Notes: generated by a model from the letters alone, not told the origin. A stretch of DNA of 64,000 nt from Persicaria tinctoria (GCA_037127255.1 JBANSL010000004.1:35738467-35802466), one strand, 5' to 3'; numbered from the stretch's first letter, positions 1 through 12,845 are shown. Translations and numbers: made by a program.

Positions 1-447
1 AAATTAAGAGGGAATAACAATCTTCCTGACATCCGGTGTCAACAGTTTCAATTTGCATAACAGAAAGTTATATTTACATAACAGATTGTTATATGTGTAT
101 ATCATAAAGTTATATTTGCATAACAGTAATTTATATTTGCACAACATAAACTTCTTATTTTTCAACTTTTTTTTAATTTAGATTGCTTGTTTTCTAATTG
201 TGTTTTGACATTGTCTCTTTTTTGTGCAATTCAAGTAGATTTATAGGTTCTTTTTTTTATTTCTAATTATGTGTTGATATGATCTCTTGTGCAAATATAG
301 CTTATGTTTTTATAGTCTCTATAAGTGCAGGATCCCTCTTATCATTCTGAAATTATTTCTTTTTCCCCTTTGAGATTTTGAGTTTATGGTTCTAGGTCGT
401 AGAGAGTTTAGGGTTTTAGGGTTCTGCTGTTGTATCATCTTGTGGTT

Positions 448-605
448 GTTGTAGCTTCTGATTTTCGTTTGCATCTTGCTTTCGCTGATTTCGGATCTCT
501 TTTCGGGGGTGCTGCAGCTTCTGAATTTCGCTTGCAACTTGCTTCTGCTGATTTTGGGTCTCTTTTAGGGACTGATGTAGCTTCTGAAATTCATCTTCTG
601 TTGTT
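448..605. repeat. about 72-bp tandem repeat, 2+ copies
   Basis: A unit beginning 'gtagcttctga' and running through 'cttgc', 'gctgatttc' and 'gggtctctttt' occurs twice with a third partial copy. The same array occurs at 3298-3445. In one frame it gives a repeated peptide of about 24 residues. I do not recognise it and take it as a repeat. Confidence 0.65.
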
Positions 606-621
606 GTATTTGTTGTAACTT

Positions 622-745
622 AAATGTTGACATTTAGCTTTAATGTTGACATTTAGCTTAAATGTTGACATTTAACTTCAATGGTGACATTTAGCTTAAA
701 TGTTGACATTTAACTTAAATGTTGACAATTAGCCTAAATGTTTGA
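622..745. repeat. about 20-bp tandem repeat (aatgttgacatttagctta)
   Basis: About six imperfect copies of a unit near 'aatgttgacatttagctt' lie in a row. A shorter run sits at the equivalent place in copy 2 (3470-3525), so the array predates the duplication of the module. Confidence 0.75.
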
Positions 746-1044
746 TATTTAGCCGTTGATGGACAAAAAACTTTATCTTTTACTATTTCTTTTTCACATT
801 ATTTGCTAAAAATTAAGAGGGAATAAAGTTTCAATTTGCATAACAGATTGTTATATTTGCATAACAGATAGTTATATGTGCATATCATGAAGTTAAATTT
901 GCATAACAGTAACTTATATTTGCACAACATAAACTTTTTATTTTTCATTTTTTTTAATTAACTTCCTCTTTTTTCCTTTTTTTTTTGGTTATGTGAGAAC
1001 ATAGCAAAGGTTTTGTGATCTGTTTTGTTAGTTATGCTATATTT

Positions 1045-1373
1045 TAGGGGTGGGCACAAATCCCGCAAATCCCGATCCCGTCCCGGTCCCGTCCCGATCC
1101 CGGTGGGATTTAGGACAAAATAGCGAATCCCGTCCCGATCCCGTCCCGCAAAAATTATGCGGGACGAAACGCGGGACGATCCCGGTGGGATCCCGCAAAT
1201 CCCGTCCCGTCCCGCATATAATAATAATAATAATAATTATTATTATTATTATAATAATAATAATATTATAATATTATAGAATAATAATATATTATTATTA
1301 GTATTATTATTTTGAGCAAATATTATTTATCACTATAATAATAATTTTCAATTTATAATAATAATTTTCAATT

Positions 1374-1404
<31 letters not shown>

Positions 1405-1576
1405 TATAATATTATAATATAATTTAATAATAATATTAATTTATAATAAAATTATTATTATTATGATATTATTATTATATCATATTATATTTTTTTCTTG
1501 TAAAGTATAATTATTTTATAATAATAACAAAAAAATAAGTAGTATTATTTTATTTTATGTTTAATTATAACGTGGG

Positions 1577-1660
<84 letters not shown>

Positions 1661-2162
1661 CTACCCATTTAGAGTTACAAGAGGCAAATAGCTAATTAAA
1701 TACGGTATTCTTCCTAACTATCAATCGATAATTAGACAATATTGGTAAATCTCGTCTCAATTCCTTTCCGTCCTGATCTAGTAAGATAATGTAGCCAAAT
1801 ATGTTGAATATTATAATTAATTATACAATCATTGTATGAATTAATAATAGTATTATAATATTATTATTATTATTATTATTATTATTATCATTGAATAATA
1901 TAGTTGAGAATAATACCGTATTCAACATATTATACTAAATAATGAATTATGAAAGCATTTTTCACTTTGCAAATTTATATAATATTTTATTATTTTTATA
2001 TGCGGGACAAGGCCCGTCCCGTCCCGATCCCGTCCCGTCCAGACACCATCCCGTCCCGATCCCGTCCCGAAAAAAAAATGTCAATCCCGTCCCGAAAAAA
2101 TTTCGCGGGACGAGTCCCGTCCCGGCCCAATCCCGTCCCGTCCCGTCCCGTGCCCACCCCTA
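1045..2162. mobile_element. hAT-type non-autonomous element with exact 8-bp TSD
   Basis: The element starts TAGGGGTGGGCA and ends TGCCCACCCCTA (perfect 12-bp inverted ends). It is flanked by the 8-bp direct repeat CTATATTT at 1037-1044 and 2163-2170. An unoccupied paralogous site with a single CTATATTT lies at 4862-4869 in the related module, so the insertion is directly demonstrated. Just inside both ends are arrays of TCCCG/GTCCCG words. The middle is (TAA/TTA)n microsatellite. There is no coding capacity. TAGGGGTGG-type ends and 8-bp TSDs are typical of the hAT superfamily. Confidence 0.93.
1217..1890. repeat. (TAA)n/(TTA)n microsatellite tracts
   Basis: Long imperfect trinucleotide runs, the purest being (ATT)n at about 1577-1660, fill most of the hAT element's interior. 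They probably vary in length between individuals. Confidence 0.9.
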
Positions 2163-2170
2163 CTATATTT

Positions 2171-3039
2171 ATCCTATTCTCCCTATGAAGTATGAATTCT
2201 CTTGCTAGTTATGCTATGTTTTATATTGATTTGACGTTTATTGTTCACATGTTATTGCTCTTGCTAAAACCTACTGATATACTATAGAATATAAAATAAA
2301 ATAGCTATTGTAGTTGTGAAGCTTAATCTCTCTTGCTAGTTATGCTATGTTTTTTTTTTTTTTTTTTCTGATTTTACTGGTGTTGCAAATATCTAGCTGA
2401 CATCTTCTGGAAATGTTGACATCTTCTGGAATGATGACATCTTCTAAAATGTTGTCATCTCCAATATAAGATTATTTTTGTGTAATTAAGTAGACCATGT
2501 CAGCAAGCTTAATTCGAAAGTAGAGATGCTTGTCCAGTATGCGGTCTCGGTAAAAGTGATATCAAGCATCCGGTGTTATCAAGCATCCGGTGTCGGATTC
2601 TCTATTATGACACCTTTCCGGATAGGGAATCGCGCCACGGTTCAAACTCACTGCCACGCGATGACCTATGGCCTTTTTTGGCCATCGGAGATCATTTCAG
2701 GGTTTAAAATTGAGTTTTTATGTTTTTTTCGACAATATCAACAATTTTGTTATTTTATTTATCACTTAACAACTAGGGTTTGGTTCCACTTTTCCTATTT
2801 AATAACGTGTTTGTATATTTACATTGGAGTGCCTTGAGATTTCTGACTTATCTAGATATATTAGCTAGTAGCTTTACAAAGTTTAATTATGTGCTGACAT
2901 GTTTCTTTTTCATTTCTAATTGTGTGTTGACATGTTTCTTTTTTGTTTCTAATTGTGTGCTGAAATGGTCTCTTTTTGTGCAATTCAAGTTGATGTATAT
3001 GCCTTTTTTTGTTAGAATGTATAAGTTCTTTTTTTTTTA
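2171..3039. other. A/T-rich intergenic DNA, no gene seen
   Basis: This stretch continues the copy-1 module after the hAT insertion. It holds a few 'gttgacatcttctgga' repeats (2395-2455) and a less A/T-rich patch at about 2570-2700 containing 'aagcatccggtgt' twice. I see no gene. Confidence 0.5.
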
Positions 3040-3820
3040 TTTCTAATTGTGTGTTGACATTGTCTCTTTTTGTGCAATTCAAGTAGATTTATAGGTTCTT
3101 TTTTTATTTCTAATTGTGTGCTGACATGATCTCTTGTGCAAATATAGCTTATGTTTTTATTAGTCTCTATAAGTGCAGGAGCCCTCTTGTCATTATGAAA
3201 TTATTTCTTTTTCCCCTTTGAGATTTTAAGTTTATGGTTCTAGGTCGTAGAGAGTTTAGGGTTTTAGGGTTCTGTTGTTGTATCATCTTGTGGCTCCTGT
3301 AGCTTCTGATTTTCGCTTGCATCATGCTTCCGCTGATTCCGGGTCTCTTTTCGGGGCTGCTGTAGCTTCTGAATTTCACTTGCATCTTGCTTCTGCTTAT
3401 TTTGGGTCTCTTTTAGGGGTTGTTGTAGCTTCTGAATTTCGTCTTCTGTTGTTGTATCTGTTGTAACTTAAATGTTGACATTTGGCTTCAATGTTGACAT
3501 TTAACCTAAATGTTTACATTTAGCCATTGATGGGCAAAAACTTTATCTTTTACTATTTCTTTTCACATTATTTGCTTAAAATTAAGAGGGAATAACAATC
3601 TTGCTGACATTCGGCGTCAGCAGTTTCAATTTGCATAACAGATTGTTATATCTGCATAACAATTGTTTATATGTGCATATCATGAAGTTATATTTGCATA
3701 ACAGTAACTTATATTTGCACAATATAAACTTCTTATTTTTCAACTTTTTTTTAAATTACCTTCCTCTTTTTTCTTTTTTTTTTCTTTTTTTTTTTGGTTA
3801 TGTGAGAACATAGGAAGGTT
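3040..3820. repeat. A/T-rich repeat module, copy 2
   Basis: This is the diverged direct duplicate of about 180-980, including the 72-bp tandem array (3298-3445) and the 'ttgcataacag' block (3630-3720). Similarity stops near 3818, where the sequence passes into a different array. Confidence 0.7.
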
Positions 3821-3894
3821 TTGAAGAGTTTTTTTTACGAGCAGCTGCTGATGCTTGTGTAGCAAAAAAATTTAAACTGAAGCTGCAAATCTGT

Positions 3895-4385
3895 CATCAT
3901 TCATGTAGAAGCTGTAAATCTATAATCAGGAAAAAAAATCTGTACAAGCTGTAAAAAATCTGTAATATGTGAAATCTGTAATCTGTAAAAAAATCTGTAA
4001 TCTGTGCTATGTGAAAATCTGTAATCTGTGCTATGTGAAAATCTGTAATCTGTAAAAAAATCTGTAATCTGTGAAAATCTGTAATCTGTAATATGTGAAA
4101 ATCTGTAAAAAAAATCTGTAATATGTGAAAAACTGTAATCTGTGCAAATCTACAATCTGTAAAAAATCTGTAATCTGTGAAAATCTGTAATCTGCAAAAA
4201 ATCTTTAATCTGTGAAAATTTGTAATCCGTAATCTGTGAAAATCTGTAATCTGTAATCTGTGAAAATCTGTAAAAACATCTGTAATCTGTGAAAATCTGT
4301 AATCTGTGAAAATCTTTAATCTGTGAAAATCTGTAATCTGTAAAAAATCTGTAATCTGTGAAAATCTATAATCTGCAAAAAATTA
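3895..4385. repeat. CTGTAATCTGTGAAAAT-type tandem array
   Basis: Some 25 or more imperfect copies of units such as 'aaaatctgtaatctgtg' and 'aaaaaatctgtaatctg' follow one another. Unit length varies by a few bases through A-run changes. No coding potential. Confidence 0.9.
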
Positions 4386-4599
4386 AGTTTTAAAATATTT
4401 AAATTCACATTTTAATATGTAATTCCAGCAATATGTAATTTCACAAAACTTAAATTTCAGAAATCTGTAATTTCCTAAATATGCAATTTCAGCAATGTAT
4501 AATTTAAGAAATCTGTATTTCTGAAATCTGTAAAACAAGTTCAATTTGATTTTTCACTTGCATAGCTCTTTACTAGACTTATTGCTAGGAGGAATATGA

Positions 4600-4990
4600 T
4601 TTTTTCACATTATTTGCTTAAAATTAAGATGAAATAACAATCTTACTAACATCCGGTGTCAGCAGTTTCAATTTGCATAACAGATTGTTATATGTGCATA
4701 TCATGAAGTTTTATTTGCATTACAGTAACATATATTTGCACAACATAAACTTCTTATTTTTCACTTTTTTTTAAAATTAACTTTCCCTTTTTTTTTTTCT
4801 TATTTCTTTTTTTGTTATCTGAGAACATAGCAAGGTTTTGTGATCTGTTTTGCTAGTTATGCTATATTTATCTCATTCTCCCTATGAAGTATGAATTCTC
4901 ATGCTAGTTATGCTATGTTTTATATTGATGTGTGTGTTTTTTTTTCTATATTTTTAATTGTGTGCTGACATGGTATCTTTTTGTGCAATT
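4600..4990. repeat. A/T-rich repeat module, copy 3 (partial; empty hAT site)
   Basis: This third partial copy matches 790-1044 joined directly to 2163-2230. The single CTATATTT at 4862-4869 is the unoccupied version of the hAT insertion site. Confidence 0.75.
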
Positions 4991-5025
4991 CAAGTTGATG
5001 TATATGTTTTCCCCAACTTATTTTT

Positions 5026-5150
5026 ATATTTGCATATCATCAAGTTATATTTGCATATCATCAAGTTATATTTGCATATCATCAATTTATATTTGCATAT
5101 CATCAACTTATATTTGCATATCGTCAATTTATATTTGCATATCATACTTC
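5026..5150. repeat. 21-bp tandem repeat (atttgcatatcatcaagttat)
   Basis: Six near-identical units based on 'tttgcatatcatcaa' follow one another. The open frame across them is just the repeated hexapeptide-like translation of the array. Confidence 0.85.
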
Positions 5151-5153
5151 ATT

Positions 5154-6085
5154 ACATCAAATGTCAGCAGTGTAACAGATTTTTACATTAATTCAAATCA
5201 TTCTAAAATCAAAATCACAGTTTGGGTGTGCATAATCATTACAAGCTATTAACACAACATCTCACTTCATTTTACATTAGAAGCTATTCAACCAACACCT
5301 TATATTGAGCTCAACTAATACTTGTCAGCAGCATCCGAGGTTTGCATAAGTACTACATAATAGTAGCACAACTGTTCTTTCTTTTATACTGATCACTATC
5401 AAGTTCTTTTTAGTTTCAATACAAATAGTAGTAACTTCATAAATTTCAATCCAAATGTGTGCCGAAGTCACAAATTTGACTTAATTACATCAAATGTCAG
5501 CACTGTAACAGGTTTTTACATTAATTGAATTCATTCTAAAATCAAAAATCAGATTTTGGTTGTGCATATTCATTAAAAGCTAGTAACACAACATCTCACT
5601 GCATTTTACATTAGAAGCCATTCAACCAACACATTACATTGAGCTCAACTAATACTTGTAAGCAGCATCCGAGATTTGCATATGTACTAAATAATAGTAG
5701 CACAACTAGTCTTTCTTTTATACTGATCACTATTAATTTCTTTTTAGTTTCAATACAAATAGTAGTAACTTCATAAATTTTAATCTAAATTTGTGCCGAA
5801 GGCACCAATTTTACTTAATTACATCAAATGTCAGCACTATAACAGATTTTTACATTAATTCAATTCATTCTAAAATCAAAAATAAGATTTTGGTTGTACA
5901 TAATCATTAAAAGCTAGTAACACAATATCTCACTACATTTTAGCATTAGAAGCCATTCAACCAACACATTAGGCCGAGCTCAACTATCACTTGTCAACAA
6001 CACCAGATTTTTGCATAAGTATTAATTAGTAGTAGCACAATTATTCTTTCTTTTAGACTTATCACTACTTATCACTACTAATTTA
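5154..6085. repeat. 333-334-bp tandem repeat, three copies
   Basis: Units begin 'acatcaaatgtcagca' at 5154, 5487 and 5821. Each carries the same landmarks in order: 'attctaaaatcaaaa', 'acattagaag', 'gagctcaact' and 'atagtagcaca'. The third copy is degenerate at its end and abuts the LTR that begins at 6100. No gene is visible. Three copies are too few to call a satellite from this window alone. Confidence 0.85.
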
Positions 6086-7645
6086 TCACTTGAGCTCAAT
6101 GAAATACCCCAAAGTATTTTTGGGTATTTCTATTTTAATTTAAATAAAAATAAGGTTAAAGTTTGGATATAAAAGAAGTTATAGAATCTGTATAAAATAT
6201 ATATCGTATTCGATTCTTACTATTTAGAACATCATAAAATCTCGTTTGACATTATTATTTTAATCGTGAAACTGATTTTAACTAAAGTAAAGCATTAGCA
6301 TTATCATCATTATTATTAATATTATTTCTATAAAATAACTAATTTTACAAATGTAATGGTTGGTGTGAATTCATTATTTTTGAAATGTGTATTACTAATT
6401 AAATTACACAATACTTTCCGTGATACCTTGTATGTAAAAATATTATGAAGTATGACCCGACTTATCCTATTAATGTTACTTATAATTATAAGCAATAATA
6501 ATCATTCGTTTTTAAGTCTCAAAGGTTATTTTGAATAAACTAGACAATGATTATTTATAATATTCCAAGAGGATAAAATATCGCGTCCCCTAATTCCACC
6601 ACAAAATATTTGATGGGGCACCCAAAAAAGATTTGTACTTCCGTACCCTAAAAACGGAAGGGTAAAGGGGCAGTTAATTTATGCATTCCGTGTTTGAAAC
6701 ATGGGAGTTCAAAATATAATTGTACTTCCGTGTTTGAAAAACGAGAGTACAACTTTTAGTTTTGTCTTCCTTTTTTAAAAAACGGGAGTTATAAAACTGG
6801 GTTGTACTCTCGTATTTCAAAAACGGAAATACAAGTTTTAATTACACCTCCCCTCTTTCAAACACGGGAGTACAACTATTTTATAACTCCCGTTTTCTAA
6901 ATACGGGAGTACAATTTTTTAATATATTTTGAAAAAACGAACGATTTTGATTTTAACTTAAATATTTTTTTTTTGTACAATAGGCAAAAATTAGGAAGTC
7001 TTTATGCAGAAAGATCATCCTTGATCATCCTTTCGGATGATGGTAACTTAAAAAAAAATTGAAACACACATAACTTTAATAAATAAATTATAACGGTTAC
7101 CAATGCTCTTGCGCGTTTTGTTAATAAATTATATTTTAGTATATCATATAAGAGTAAATACTCTTCTTTACATATTGTTTAATATTTTTTCACTTATTTA
7201 TCCAATAAAGAGTAAATAACCAAATTTATTGCATAAGTTACGTTTTGATATCCTTTAATATAATGTTTTATAAATATTTGATTTTTTAAATAAAAATTTG
7301 TTAATATAATTAATAAAAAAAATATCAAATAATAATAGAAAATAAATAATAACTAAAATATAATAAAATCCTTAAAATTCAATTAGTTACATTTTGATAA
7401 TGATTTGTGATACTTTACAATAACATATAAATTGATGCGAACAAACTGATATATTTTCAAACAATTAACTTAAACAGAACATAAAAACTAAATAATTTAG
7501 AGGCCGTATAAAATAATGGGGATTCATTTTGCTCACTAACTTAAAAGTCATGGTACAGAGGAAGAAAAATAAATAAAAATAAAACCAATCAAAACTTTAA
7601 TTTTAAGTGAAATTCAAAACTTATCGTTGAATGCAAAAGAAAGGT

Positions 7646-10093
7646 TTATTGGCTTTTTGCGAACCAACATTCAAAACTTTTGAACCATATGTTACGATGC
7701 ATGTGAACCTCGCACAACATGTGATTTGCATCCCCAAATACTGTAGCAACCGCATTGATAAGAGCACCATCCTTATCTGCCACTATCACCCCTGGACGGT
7801 TTGGACACCATCCTTCCACTTGTCACAACACCCAATTGTATGTATTTTCAGTTTCATCACCCAAGAATGCAAATCCCACATTAAACGCCATCTTAGTGCT
7901 TGTTAGTCCAACTATCTCAAACAACGGCAAATCGTACCTACATCATAGTCATTTTCAAAATTAAATGATTCAATTACAAACAATAAAATTATAATAATGT
8001 CTGCATTACCAAAACTTAAGCTTACCTATTAGTCTTATAGGTTGCGTCCATAATCATGACGTATGAGAATTTCTTCCACAACTCTAGTGAATCCTTATGA
8101 GCAAATGCTAAGTCTTGCAAAGACCCATCGGGACGAAGCCTGTGACTAAAAGTGAATTTTCGATAAGCGAGCATATTGTGGAGGTGTTGCATTGGGGTCA
8201 TATCTTGCATCTCATTCTTCTTGATTCTCGCCCTTGCATTATAAATTTGTTGTCTCGTGCTCAAATTCTCCTTGAAAGTATTTTTCAATGTCGCAAGAAG
8301 GGGAATTGGCTTTACCCCTCCGATTGTCAAATCTTTGACTAGTTGAATCTCCTCATTCGTCAATAGTCCCACCATCTGATGACCTTGCAGTTTAGGAGGC
8401 AGTTTATGGTTATGCATACCAAACTCCACTCTCAGCCGCCATACATTTCTTTCGGCTTCCCAACCATACAACAAAAATGGACATTTATTTTTTTTAGACC
8501 TTCCATCACGCGGGACCATTACTGGTACATCAGCACCTCTGATTTTCTTCTTCCGATTTCTATTTTCTCCATATTTTTCACATCCAAAATATACTGAGCC
8601 GTATCGGGTTGCAGAGCTATTCCAAGATTTTACAATTGTGAGAACAAAGTTGTTCACAAAAGCAATCTGACGAGCCCATTCTAACATCGATTTTCTATCC
8701 GACCAGTAATAATTATTCGTAAAACAAGGCGAATAATCGAATCCAACAATGTTCATTCTATTAAACTGAAAACAATTGAAATAGCGTTGAAATAATCAAA
8801 TTTCACGAATTGAATCTGATGCGGGACCATCCAAGACACCATCCAAGACACATTCGGACACACCTATGATGCGAGCTCGTGCAATTGAAGTCATCCTCAA
8901 GAGGAAGAAGAAGGCTCCACCATGGGAGAAGGTCCAAAGGTGCAAGCTTGGATTAATCACGTTTTAGACTCTCGTTCAGAAGTTTGACAGCTTTTCGACG
9001 TCTCTGTAAAATGGGTCGTACGGCTTCAATATTAATCGGATTGAGGCGTGCTATATCTTGTTGGAACAAGGACGAAGAGATCTACAACTTTGCTGTTGAA
9101 GGTTTTTCCAGATTCGTCCTAGAGTTTGGTCGAAAATCAACATTTTTGCAAGCTGTCATGTTTTGACGGGATTTTAATTAAGTCTTGAACATTATGCTTA
9201 TTTCCTATTTTTAGTATTTCTTTTACTTAAGTTATTTTAGAAAACTTTAAGGTTATTTTTATTATTTTAATTAGATGTTAGATATTATCTTTCTATCATT
9301 AAACTCGGCCCATCAGGCCTTAGCATAGCTTATATATTTCGATTTCATACATTGTAAACATTAAGCTTTCAATGAATAGAATTAGTTCTCTCAAACTTGT
9401 GTGAAACACATTGAGTGATGTTGATCCAACTAGAGCTGTGCTCGTTGATCACGAATTGGTATCTATCTCAGCTTGGTTTGCTTTGCCGTTCATCAACTTC
9501 GCAAGACTTGGTGAATCTAGTATCCACAAGCCCCCTTCTGGTGCTTCAAGTTGTCCGCTTGATTGTGTCGGATTGTAGAGGCGGGTTGTGTAGGCATTGG
9601 TATTGGTTCCTACCCTCTGAGGAGGCCTGGGGTCTTTATCTTGCGCTGCATAGATCGACTCAGTCCATATCAGGTCGTGTCTTTCCATTCTTGCATTCAA
9701 TTTCGAGTCTTTATCTATCTTTGTCGAGTCTTTATTCTTCTTGTTAGTGTCGACATCAATAACAGCCCTGTTCTTGGTGTTCTTGTCGAGTTCTTGATCG
9801 ATCTTGCATGTTCTTGGTCGAATCTTGAGAGTCTTGCATTGTTCTTGTTTGTTCTTGCTGCGTTTCTTGAGTTCTTGTTGGAATCTTGATCATTCTTGAC
9901 TGTTTCTTGCAGATCTCGAATCATCTTGTTGAGTCTTTCTTTAGTTCTTGCTTGTTGTCGAAGATCGGACCACCAAACGGCTAACCCCGTATCAGAATCA
10001 GTATTATCATTAAATTTCAAGAATTGAAAACAATTGAAATACCTGAATATTATTGTTGACTCCTTCGTTACCATTGGATGCGTAGTTTGACAT
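7646..10093 (-). pseudogene. MULE transposase (FAR1-like DNA-binding plus MULE core), truncated
   Basis: Three minus-strand exons can be joined with canonical GT-AG sites: 10093-10043 (17 codons from ATG), 8765-8026, and 7937 onward to a TAA at 7646-7648. The N-terminal half has a FAR1-like basic domain (the block around 'GCEKYGENRNRKKK'). The C-terminal part has the MULE core signature 'MDATYKTNRYDLPLFEIVG', where the first catalytic aspartate is expected, then 'VIVADKDGALINAV' and a 'CEVHMHRNI' block. An in-frame TGA (7823-7825) interrupts exon 3. Sequence for the third catalytic acid and a SWIM finger is missing, so this copy is dead. A 1.18-kb solo LTR sits inside intron 1 but leaves both splice sites intact. 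Identification rests on family motifs seen by eye. Confidence 0.88.
8817..9994 (+). mobile_element. Solo LTR in the MULE transposase intron
   Basis: The 1178-bp element starts TGATGCGGG and ends CCCGTATCA, flanked by exact 5-bp repeats GAATC at 8812-8816 and 9995-9999. Inside are 'gcttatatatttcg' (TATA-like, about 9328) and 'attgtaaacattaagc' followed by 'aatgaatag', as in plant LTR promoter/R regions, which suggests plus orientation. The short open frames on both strands look non-coding. Confidence 0.9.
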
Positions 10094-10518
10094 TCTTCTA
10101 CTCAATTCGGCGGAACTAGGGCAAATACCGCTTACGACCGTCCTATTAATAAGAAAATCATAACCTTTTTTTACCCGAAAAAAAAAAATTAAGCATACCC
10201 TTCCGTTTTCTAAATACGGAAGGCAAATAGCTATTTTGTACTTCTGTATTTAAAACACGGAAGGCAAACAACTATTTTGTACTTCCGTATTTAAAACACG
10301 GAAGGCATAAAACAGCTTTTGTCTCTCGTGTTTTAAAAACGGAAGGTATAAAGTTGATTTGACCTTCCGTTTTTCAAACACGGAAGTTGTGTATAATATT
10401 TTCCAAAAAATTAAAAAAAATGAAATAATTAATATAGCACTACTTCCGTTTCTAAAACACGGAAGGATATTTTTTTTTGGTGCCCCACCAGATTTTTTGT
10501 GGTGCGGTTAACAACGCC

Positions 10519-12845
10519 CTAAAATATAATATGGATGTGGTATAAATTTATAAAGGATATTAAATGTATTTTGAATTAGATAAATATTTTATCTATTTCA
10601 AATGAAATAATTAAATAAATATCATTGTGTTATTTATTGCTTAAAAACTCTCCTTTACAAATTAATTAAAACGGTTCAAAACCGGGATAGGGTAAATAAG
10701 CGGATCAAAATCCTACAACTAAACCGGTTTAGGGTACATGGAACCGGATCAGAACCGGGTTGTTTGTTCTTCTTCCTCCTCCCAAGCTTTAATGGCCTTC
10801 AATGGTGATCCTTCAATTTCAACTTCAATTCGAGACGTTTTAAACACAAGTCTTATCCAAAACTCAATGCCAAACGTTACTAAATAATCAATTCGTAATT
10901 TTATTGATGAATCTAATCCGGAATCCGTAGAAATTCATAAAACCCTAGCTTTTATGGATTGACAAATTGACGTGGAGATAAAGTATGAAACTCCCAATTG
11001 ATTACGTGAATTAAATCCTCTCATCTATTCTGATTCAATGACGCCTTCAATTCGTGATTTCGTTCGCACTGCAAGCTCGGCCTATAAAAACCCCTTTCGA
11101 CATTCGTTAGCTTCGTCCACCATTTTTAGCCAATATATGAGCTATCGATCTAGTTCATCGTGTTCTAAACACCCTAATATACAATCCCATTCAAAAATTT
11201 TGAGGAAAGCGTTCCAAATACAAAAACACCCAAATTCGGTTTCGAGCTCGCCGGAGGACCACCCACGCCTCCGTTCACCGCTGCCAGAGTCACCAAACGC
11301 CACCCGGAGGAGCGCACCGCCTCTAGGGGTCCATATCAGCCGCCCTTGACCGCCTCCGTGATCTGTATCCGCCGCTAGGAAACGCCGGATTAGCGTCGAG
11401 GATATGCCGGGGAGTTGCTGTCCAAGCTACTGTCGAGAAGGAGAAGAAGATGTCTTAATTACGAGACACCTCCCAAACTTTCTATTTTGGTAAAATATGC
11501 CCTAGTTCAATTCGAAAATTATCAAGATTAACCCGCCGTTTTAGAATGTATCTAACTCGCGTTAAATCTTAAAACTTCGCAGTGGTCATCTCAAAATCCG
11601 ACACCCAGATTTCGAGGAGGTCCTAAAGAGGATCGTATTGGTATTATTTTCTGACTTGTAATTAATTCGATATTTCTTCGAATTAAATAAGTCAATTATT
11701 AAAATACCAATTAATTTATTTATTATTCGCGTCTCTTAAATCGTGTATGTAGATCCGCTGCCAATTTATTGTCACCAAGCCTTTGAAGTCCATAGTTGGT
11801 ATCGAAATCCAAAAAGGCGAAAAAGGCAAGTGACTTTCCGAGCCTTTCTGCTCACTTTGGTGCTTTCGTGTCTAGTTGTTTTCTTTCATTTGGTTGCCTG
11901 CCAAGTTAAATAAAATAAATTACAATTCACCTGTTTAGTGTAATTTATTTAACAATCAGTTTGGATTTGGCAAGTAAAATTGGGTAAAGTTATTATTTGA
12001 CCTTAATATAAAATAATAACATAGTTTACCCACCATTTCTTTAAAGCATGATTTATTATTGTTCTTTCATGCTAAAATGGTTAGGTATGGAACATGTTAT
12101 TTCGTTGATGTTTCCATCCGTTATTTTATTTTATTCTATTTGGTATCCATGTTACCTTTAAATAATATGGATTACTTTTGTAATGTGTGATCACTTAAGA
12201 TAAGTCATTAATCAATCGTGAAAATATGAGGATTGCGTGTTACGATCGGAACTCGATTGAATCAAGATCAGTGCAAGTAAAATGTATCAATCAATGCAAA
12301 GCAAAGTGAACGTAATGTGTGAAGTAAAGTGAAAGTGATGTGGTAGAGTCAGGTCGGAGTCGTTATTCTCCGGTCTTAAAGTTTCATGAAACTAACACAT
12401 TCCGAACGCGCATATATTATCTATCGGAATGTTACACTACCACATAAAAAGGTTTTAGGTCGTTATCCGCTATTGAGAGCGGGACCAGTGTCCTATGATT
12501 GTTAATTAATTAAGAGTTGTGTGTTGAATGAAATGTGTAAAACTGTAACCTATCAAAGTGCTAAAATGTGTAACGTTATATAAAGTTGTGTACGTTCAAG
12601 CTATTCAACGTGAGAAAAGTAAAGTTGTGTTCAAGCTATTCAACATGACGAAAGTAAGTGAAGTGTGTGATAGATAATTGGTTTCATAGTGATCACAATT
12701 AATTCAAGCTATATCATATCCCATCTGTACTCAGGATATGGTTCCTAAGGGTGCTTGTCGCCCACTTCTTATGTTATTCAATCCTTCTGGATTATCCGTG
12801 TCATAACAGTTGTGTCGTCAAGTTTTTAGCCCATCTAAAATACTA
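10519..12845. other. Continuation of LTR A, no gene
   Basis: This is LTR A sequence between the MULE and solo LTR B. It includes a moderately GC-rich patch with a TATA-like motif (11081-11090) and short open frames (e.g. 11038-11349) with no recognisable motif. Confidence 0.6.

Larger units (their letters stand above)
1..1044. repeat. A/T-rich repeat module, copy 1
   Basis: No gene is visible. The block recurs, diverged, at about 3040-3820 (offset near 2848 bases, e.g. the stretch around 323 against 3171) and in part at 4600-4990. Shared landmarks are 'catatcatgaagtt', runs of 'ttgcataacag' and the words 'gttatgtgagaacatag'. The short open frames inside (e.g. 430-618) encode a repeated peptide produced by the DNA repeats, not a recognisable protein. 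Confidence 0.7.
6582..10518 (-). mobile_element. MULE with decayed FAR1/MULE-type transposase
   Basis: The ends are related inverted repeats. Reading inward, both reach 'ccaccacaaaa' or 'gcaccacaaaa', then 'ggtggggcacc' or 'gatggggcaccc', then arrays of CTTCCGT...ACGGAAG words (6640-6920 and 10200-10460). The flanks ATAAAATAT (6573-6581) and CTAAAATAT (10519-10527) match at 8 of 9 bases, fitting the 9-bp TSD of Mutator-like elements. The interior holds a minus-strand transposase pseudogene, itself split by a solo LTR. Confidence 0.85.

Noticed and set aside
1050..2208. Open frames of repeated Pro-Val-Pro-Ser
   Set aside because: Direct translation of the TCCCG word arrays in the hAT element.
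3895..4385. CRISPR-like repeat array
   Set aside because: Units are contiguous, variable and without unique spacers, in a plant nuclear context. It is a simple tandem repeat.
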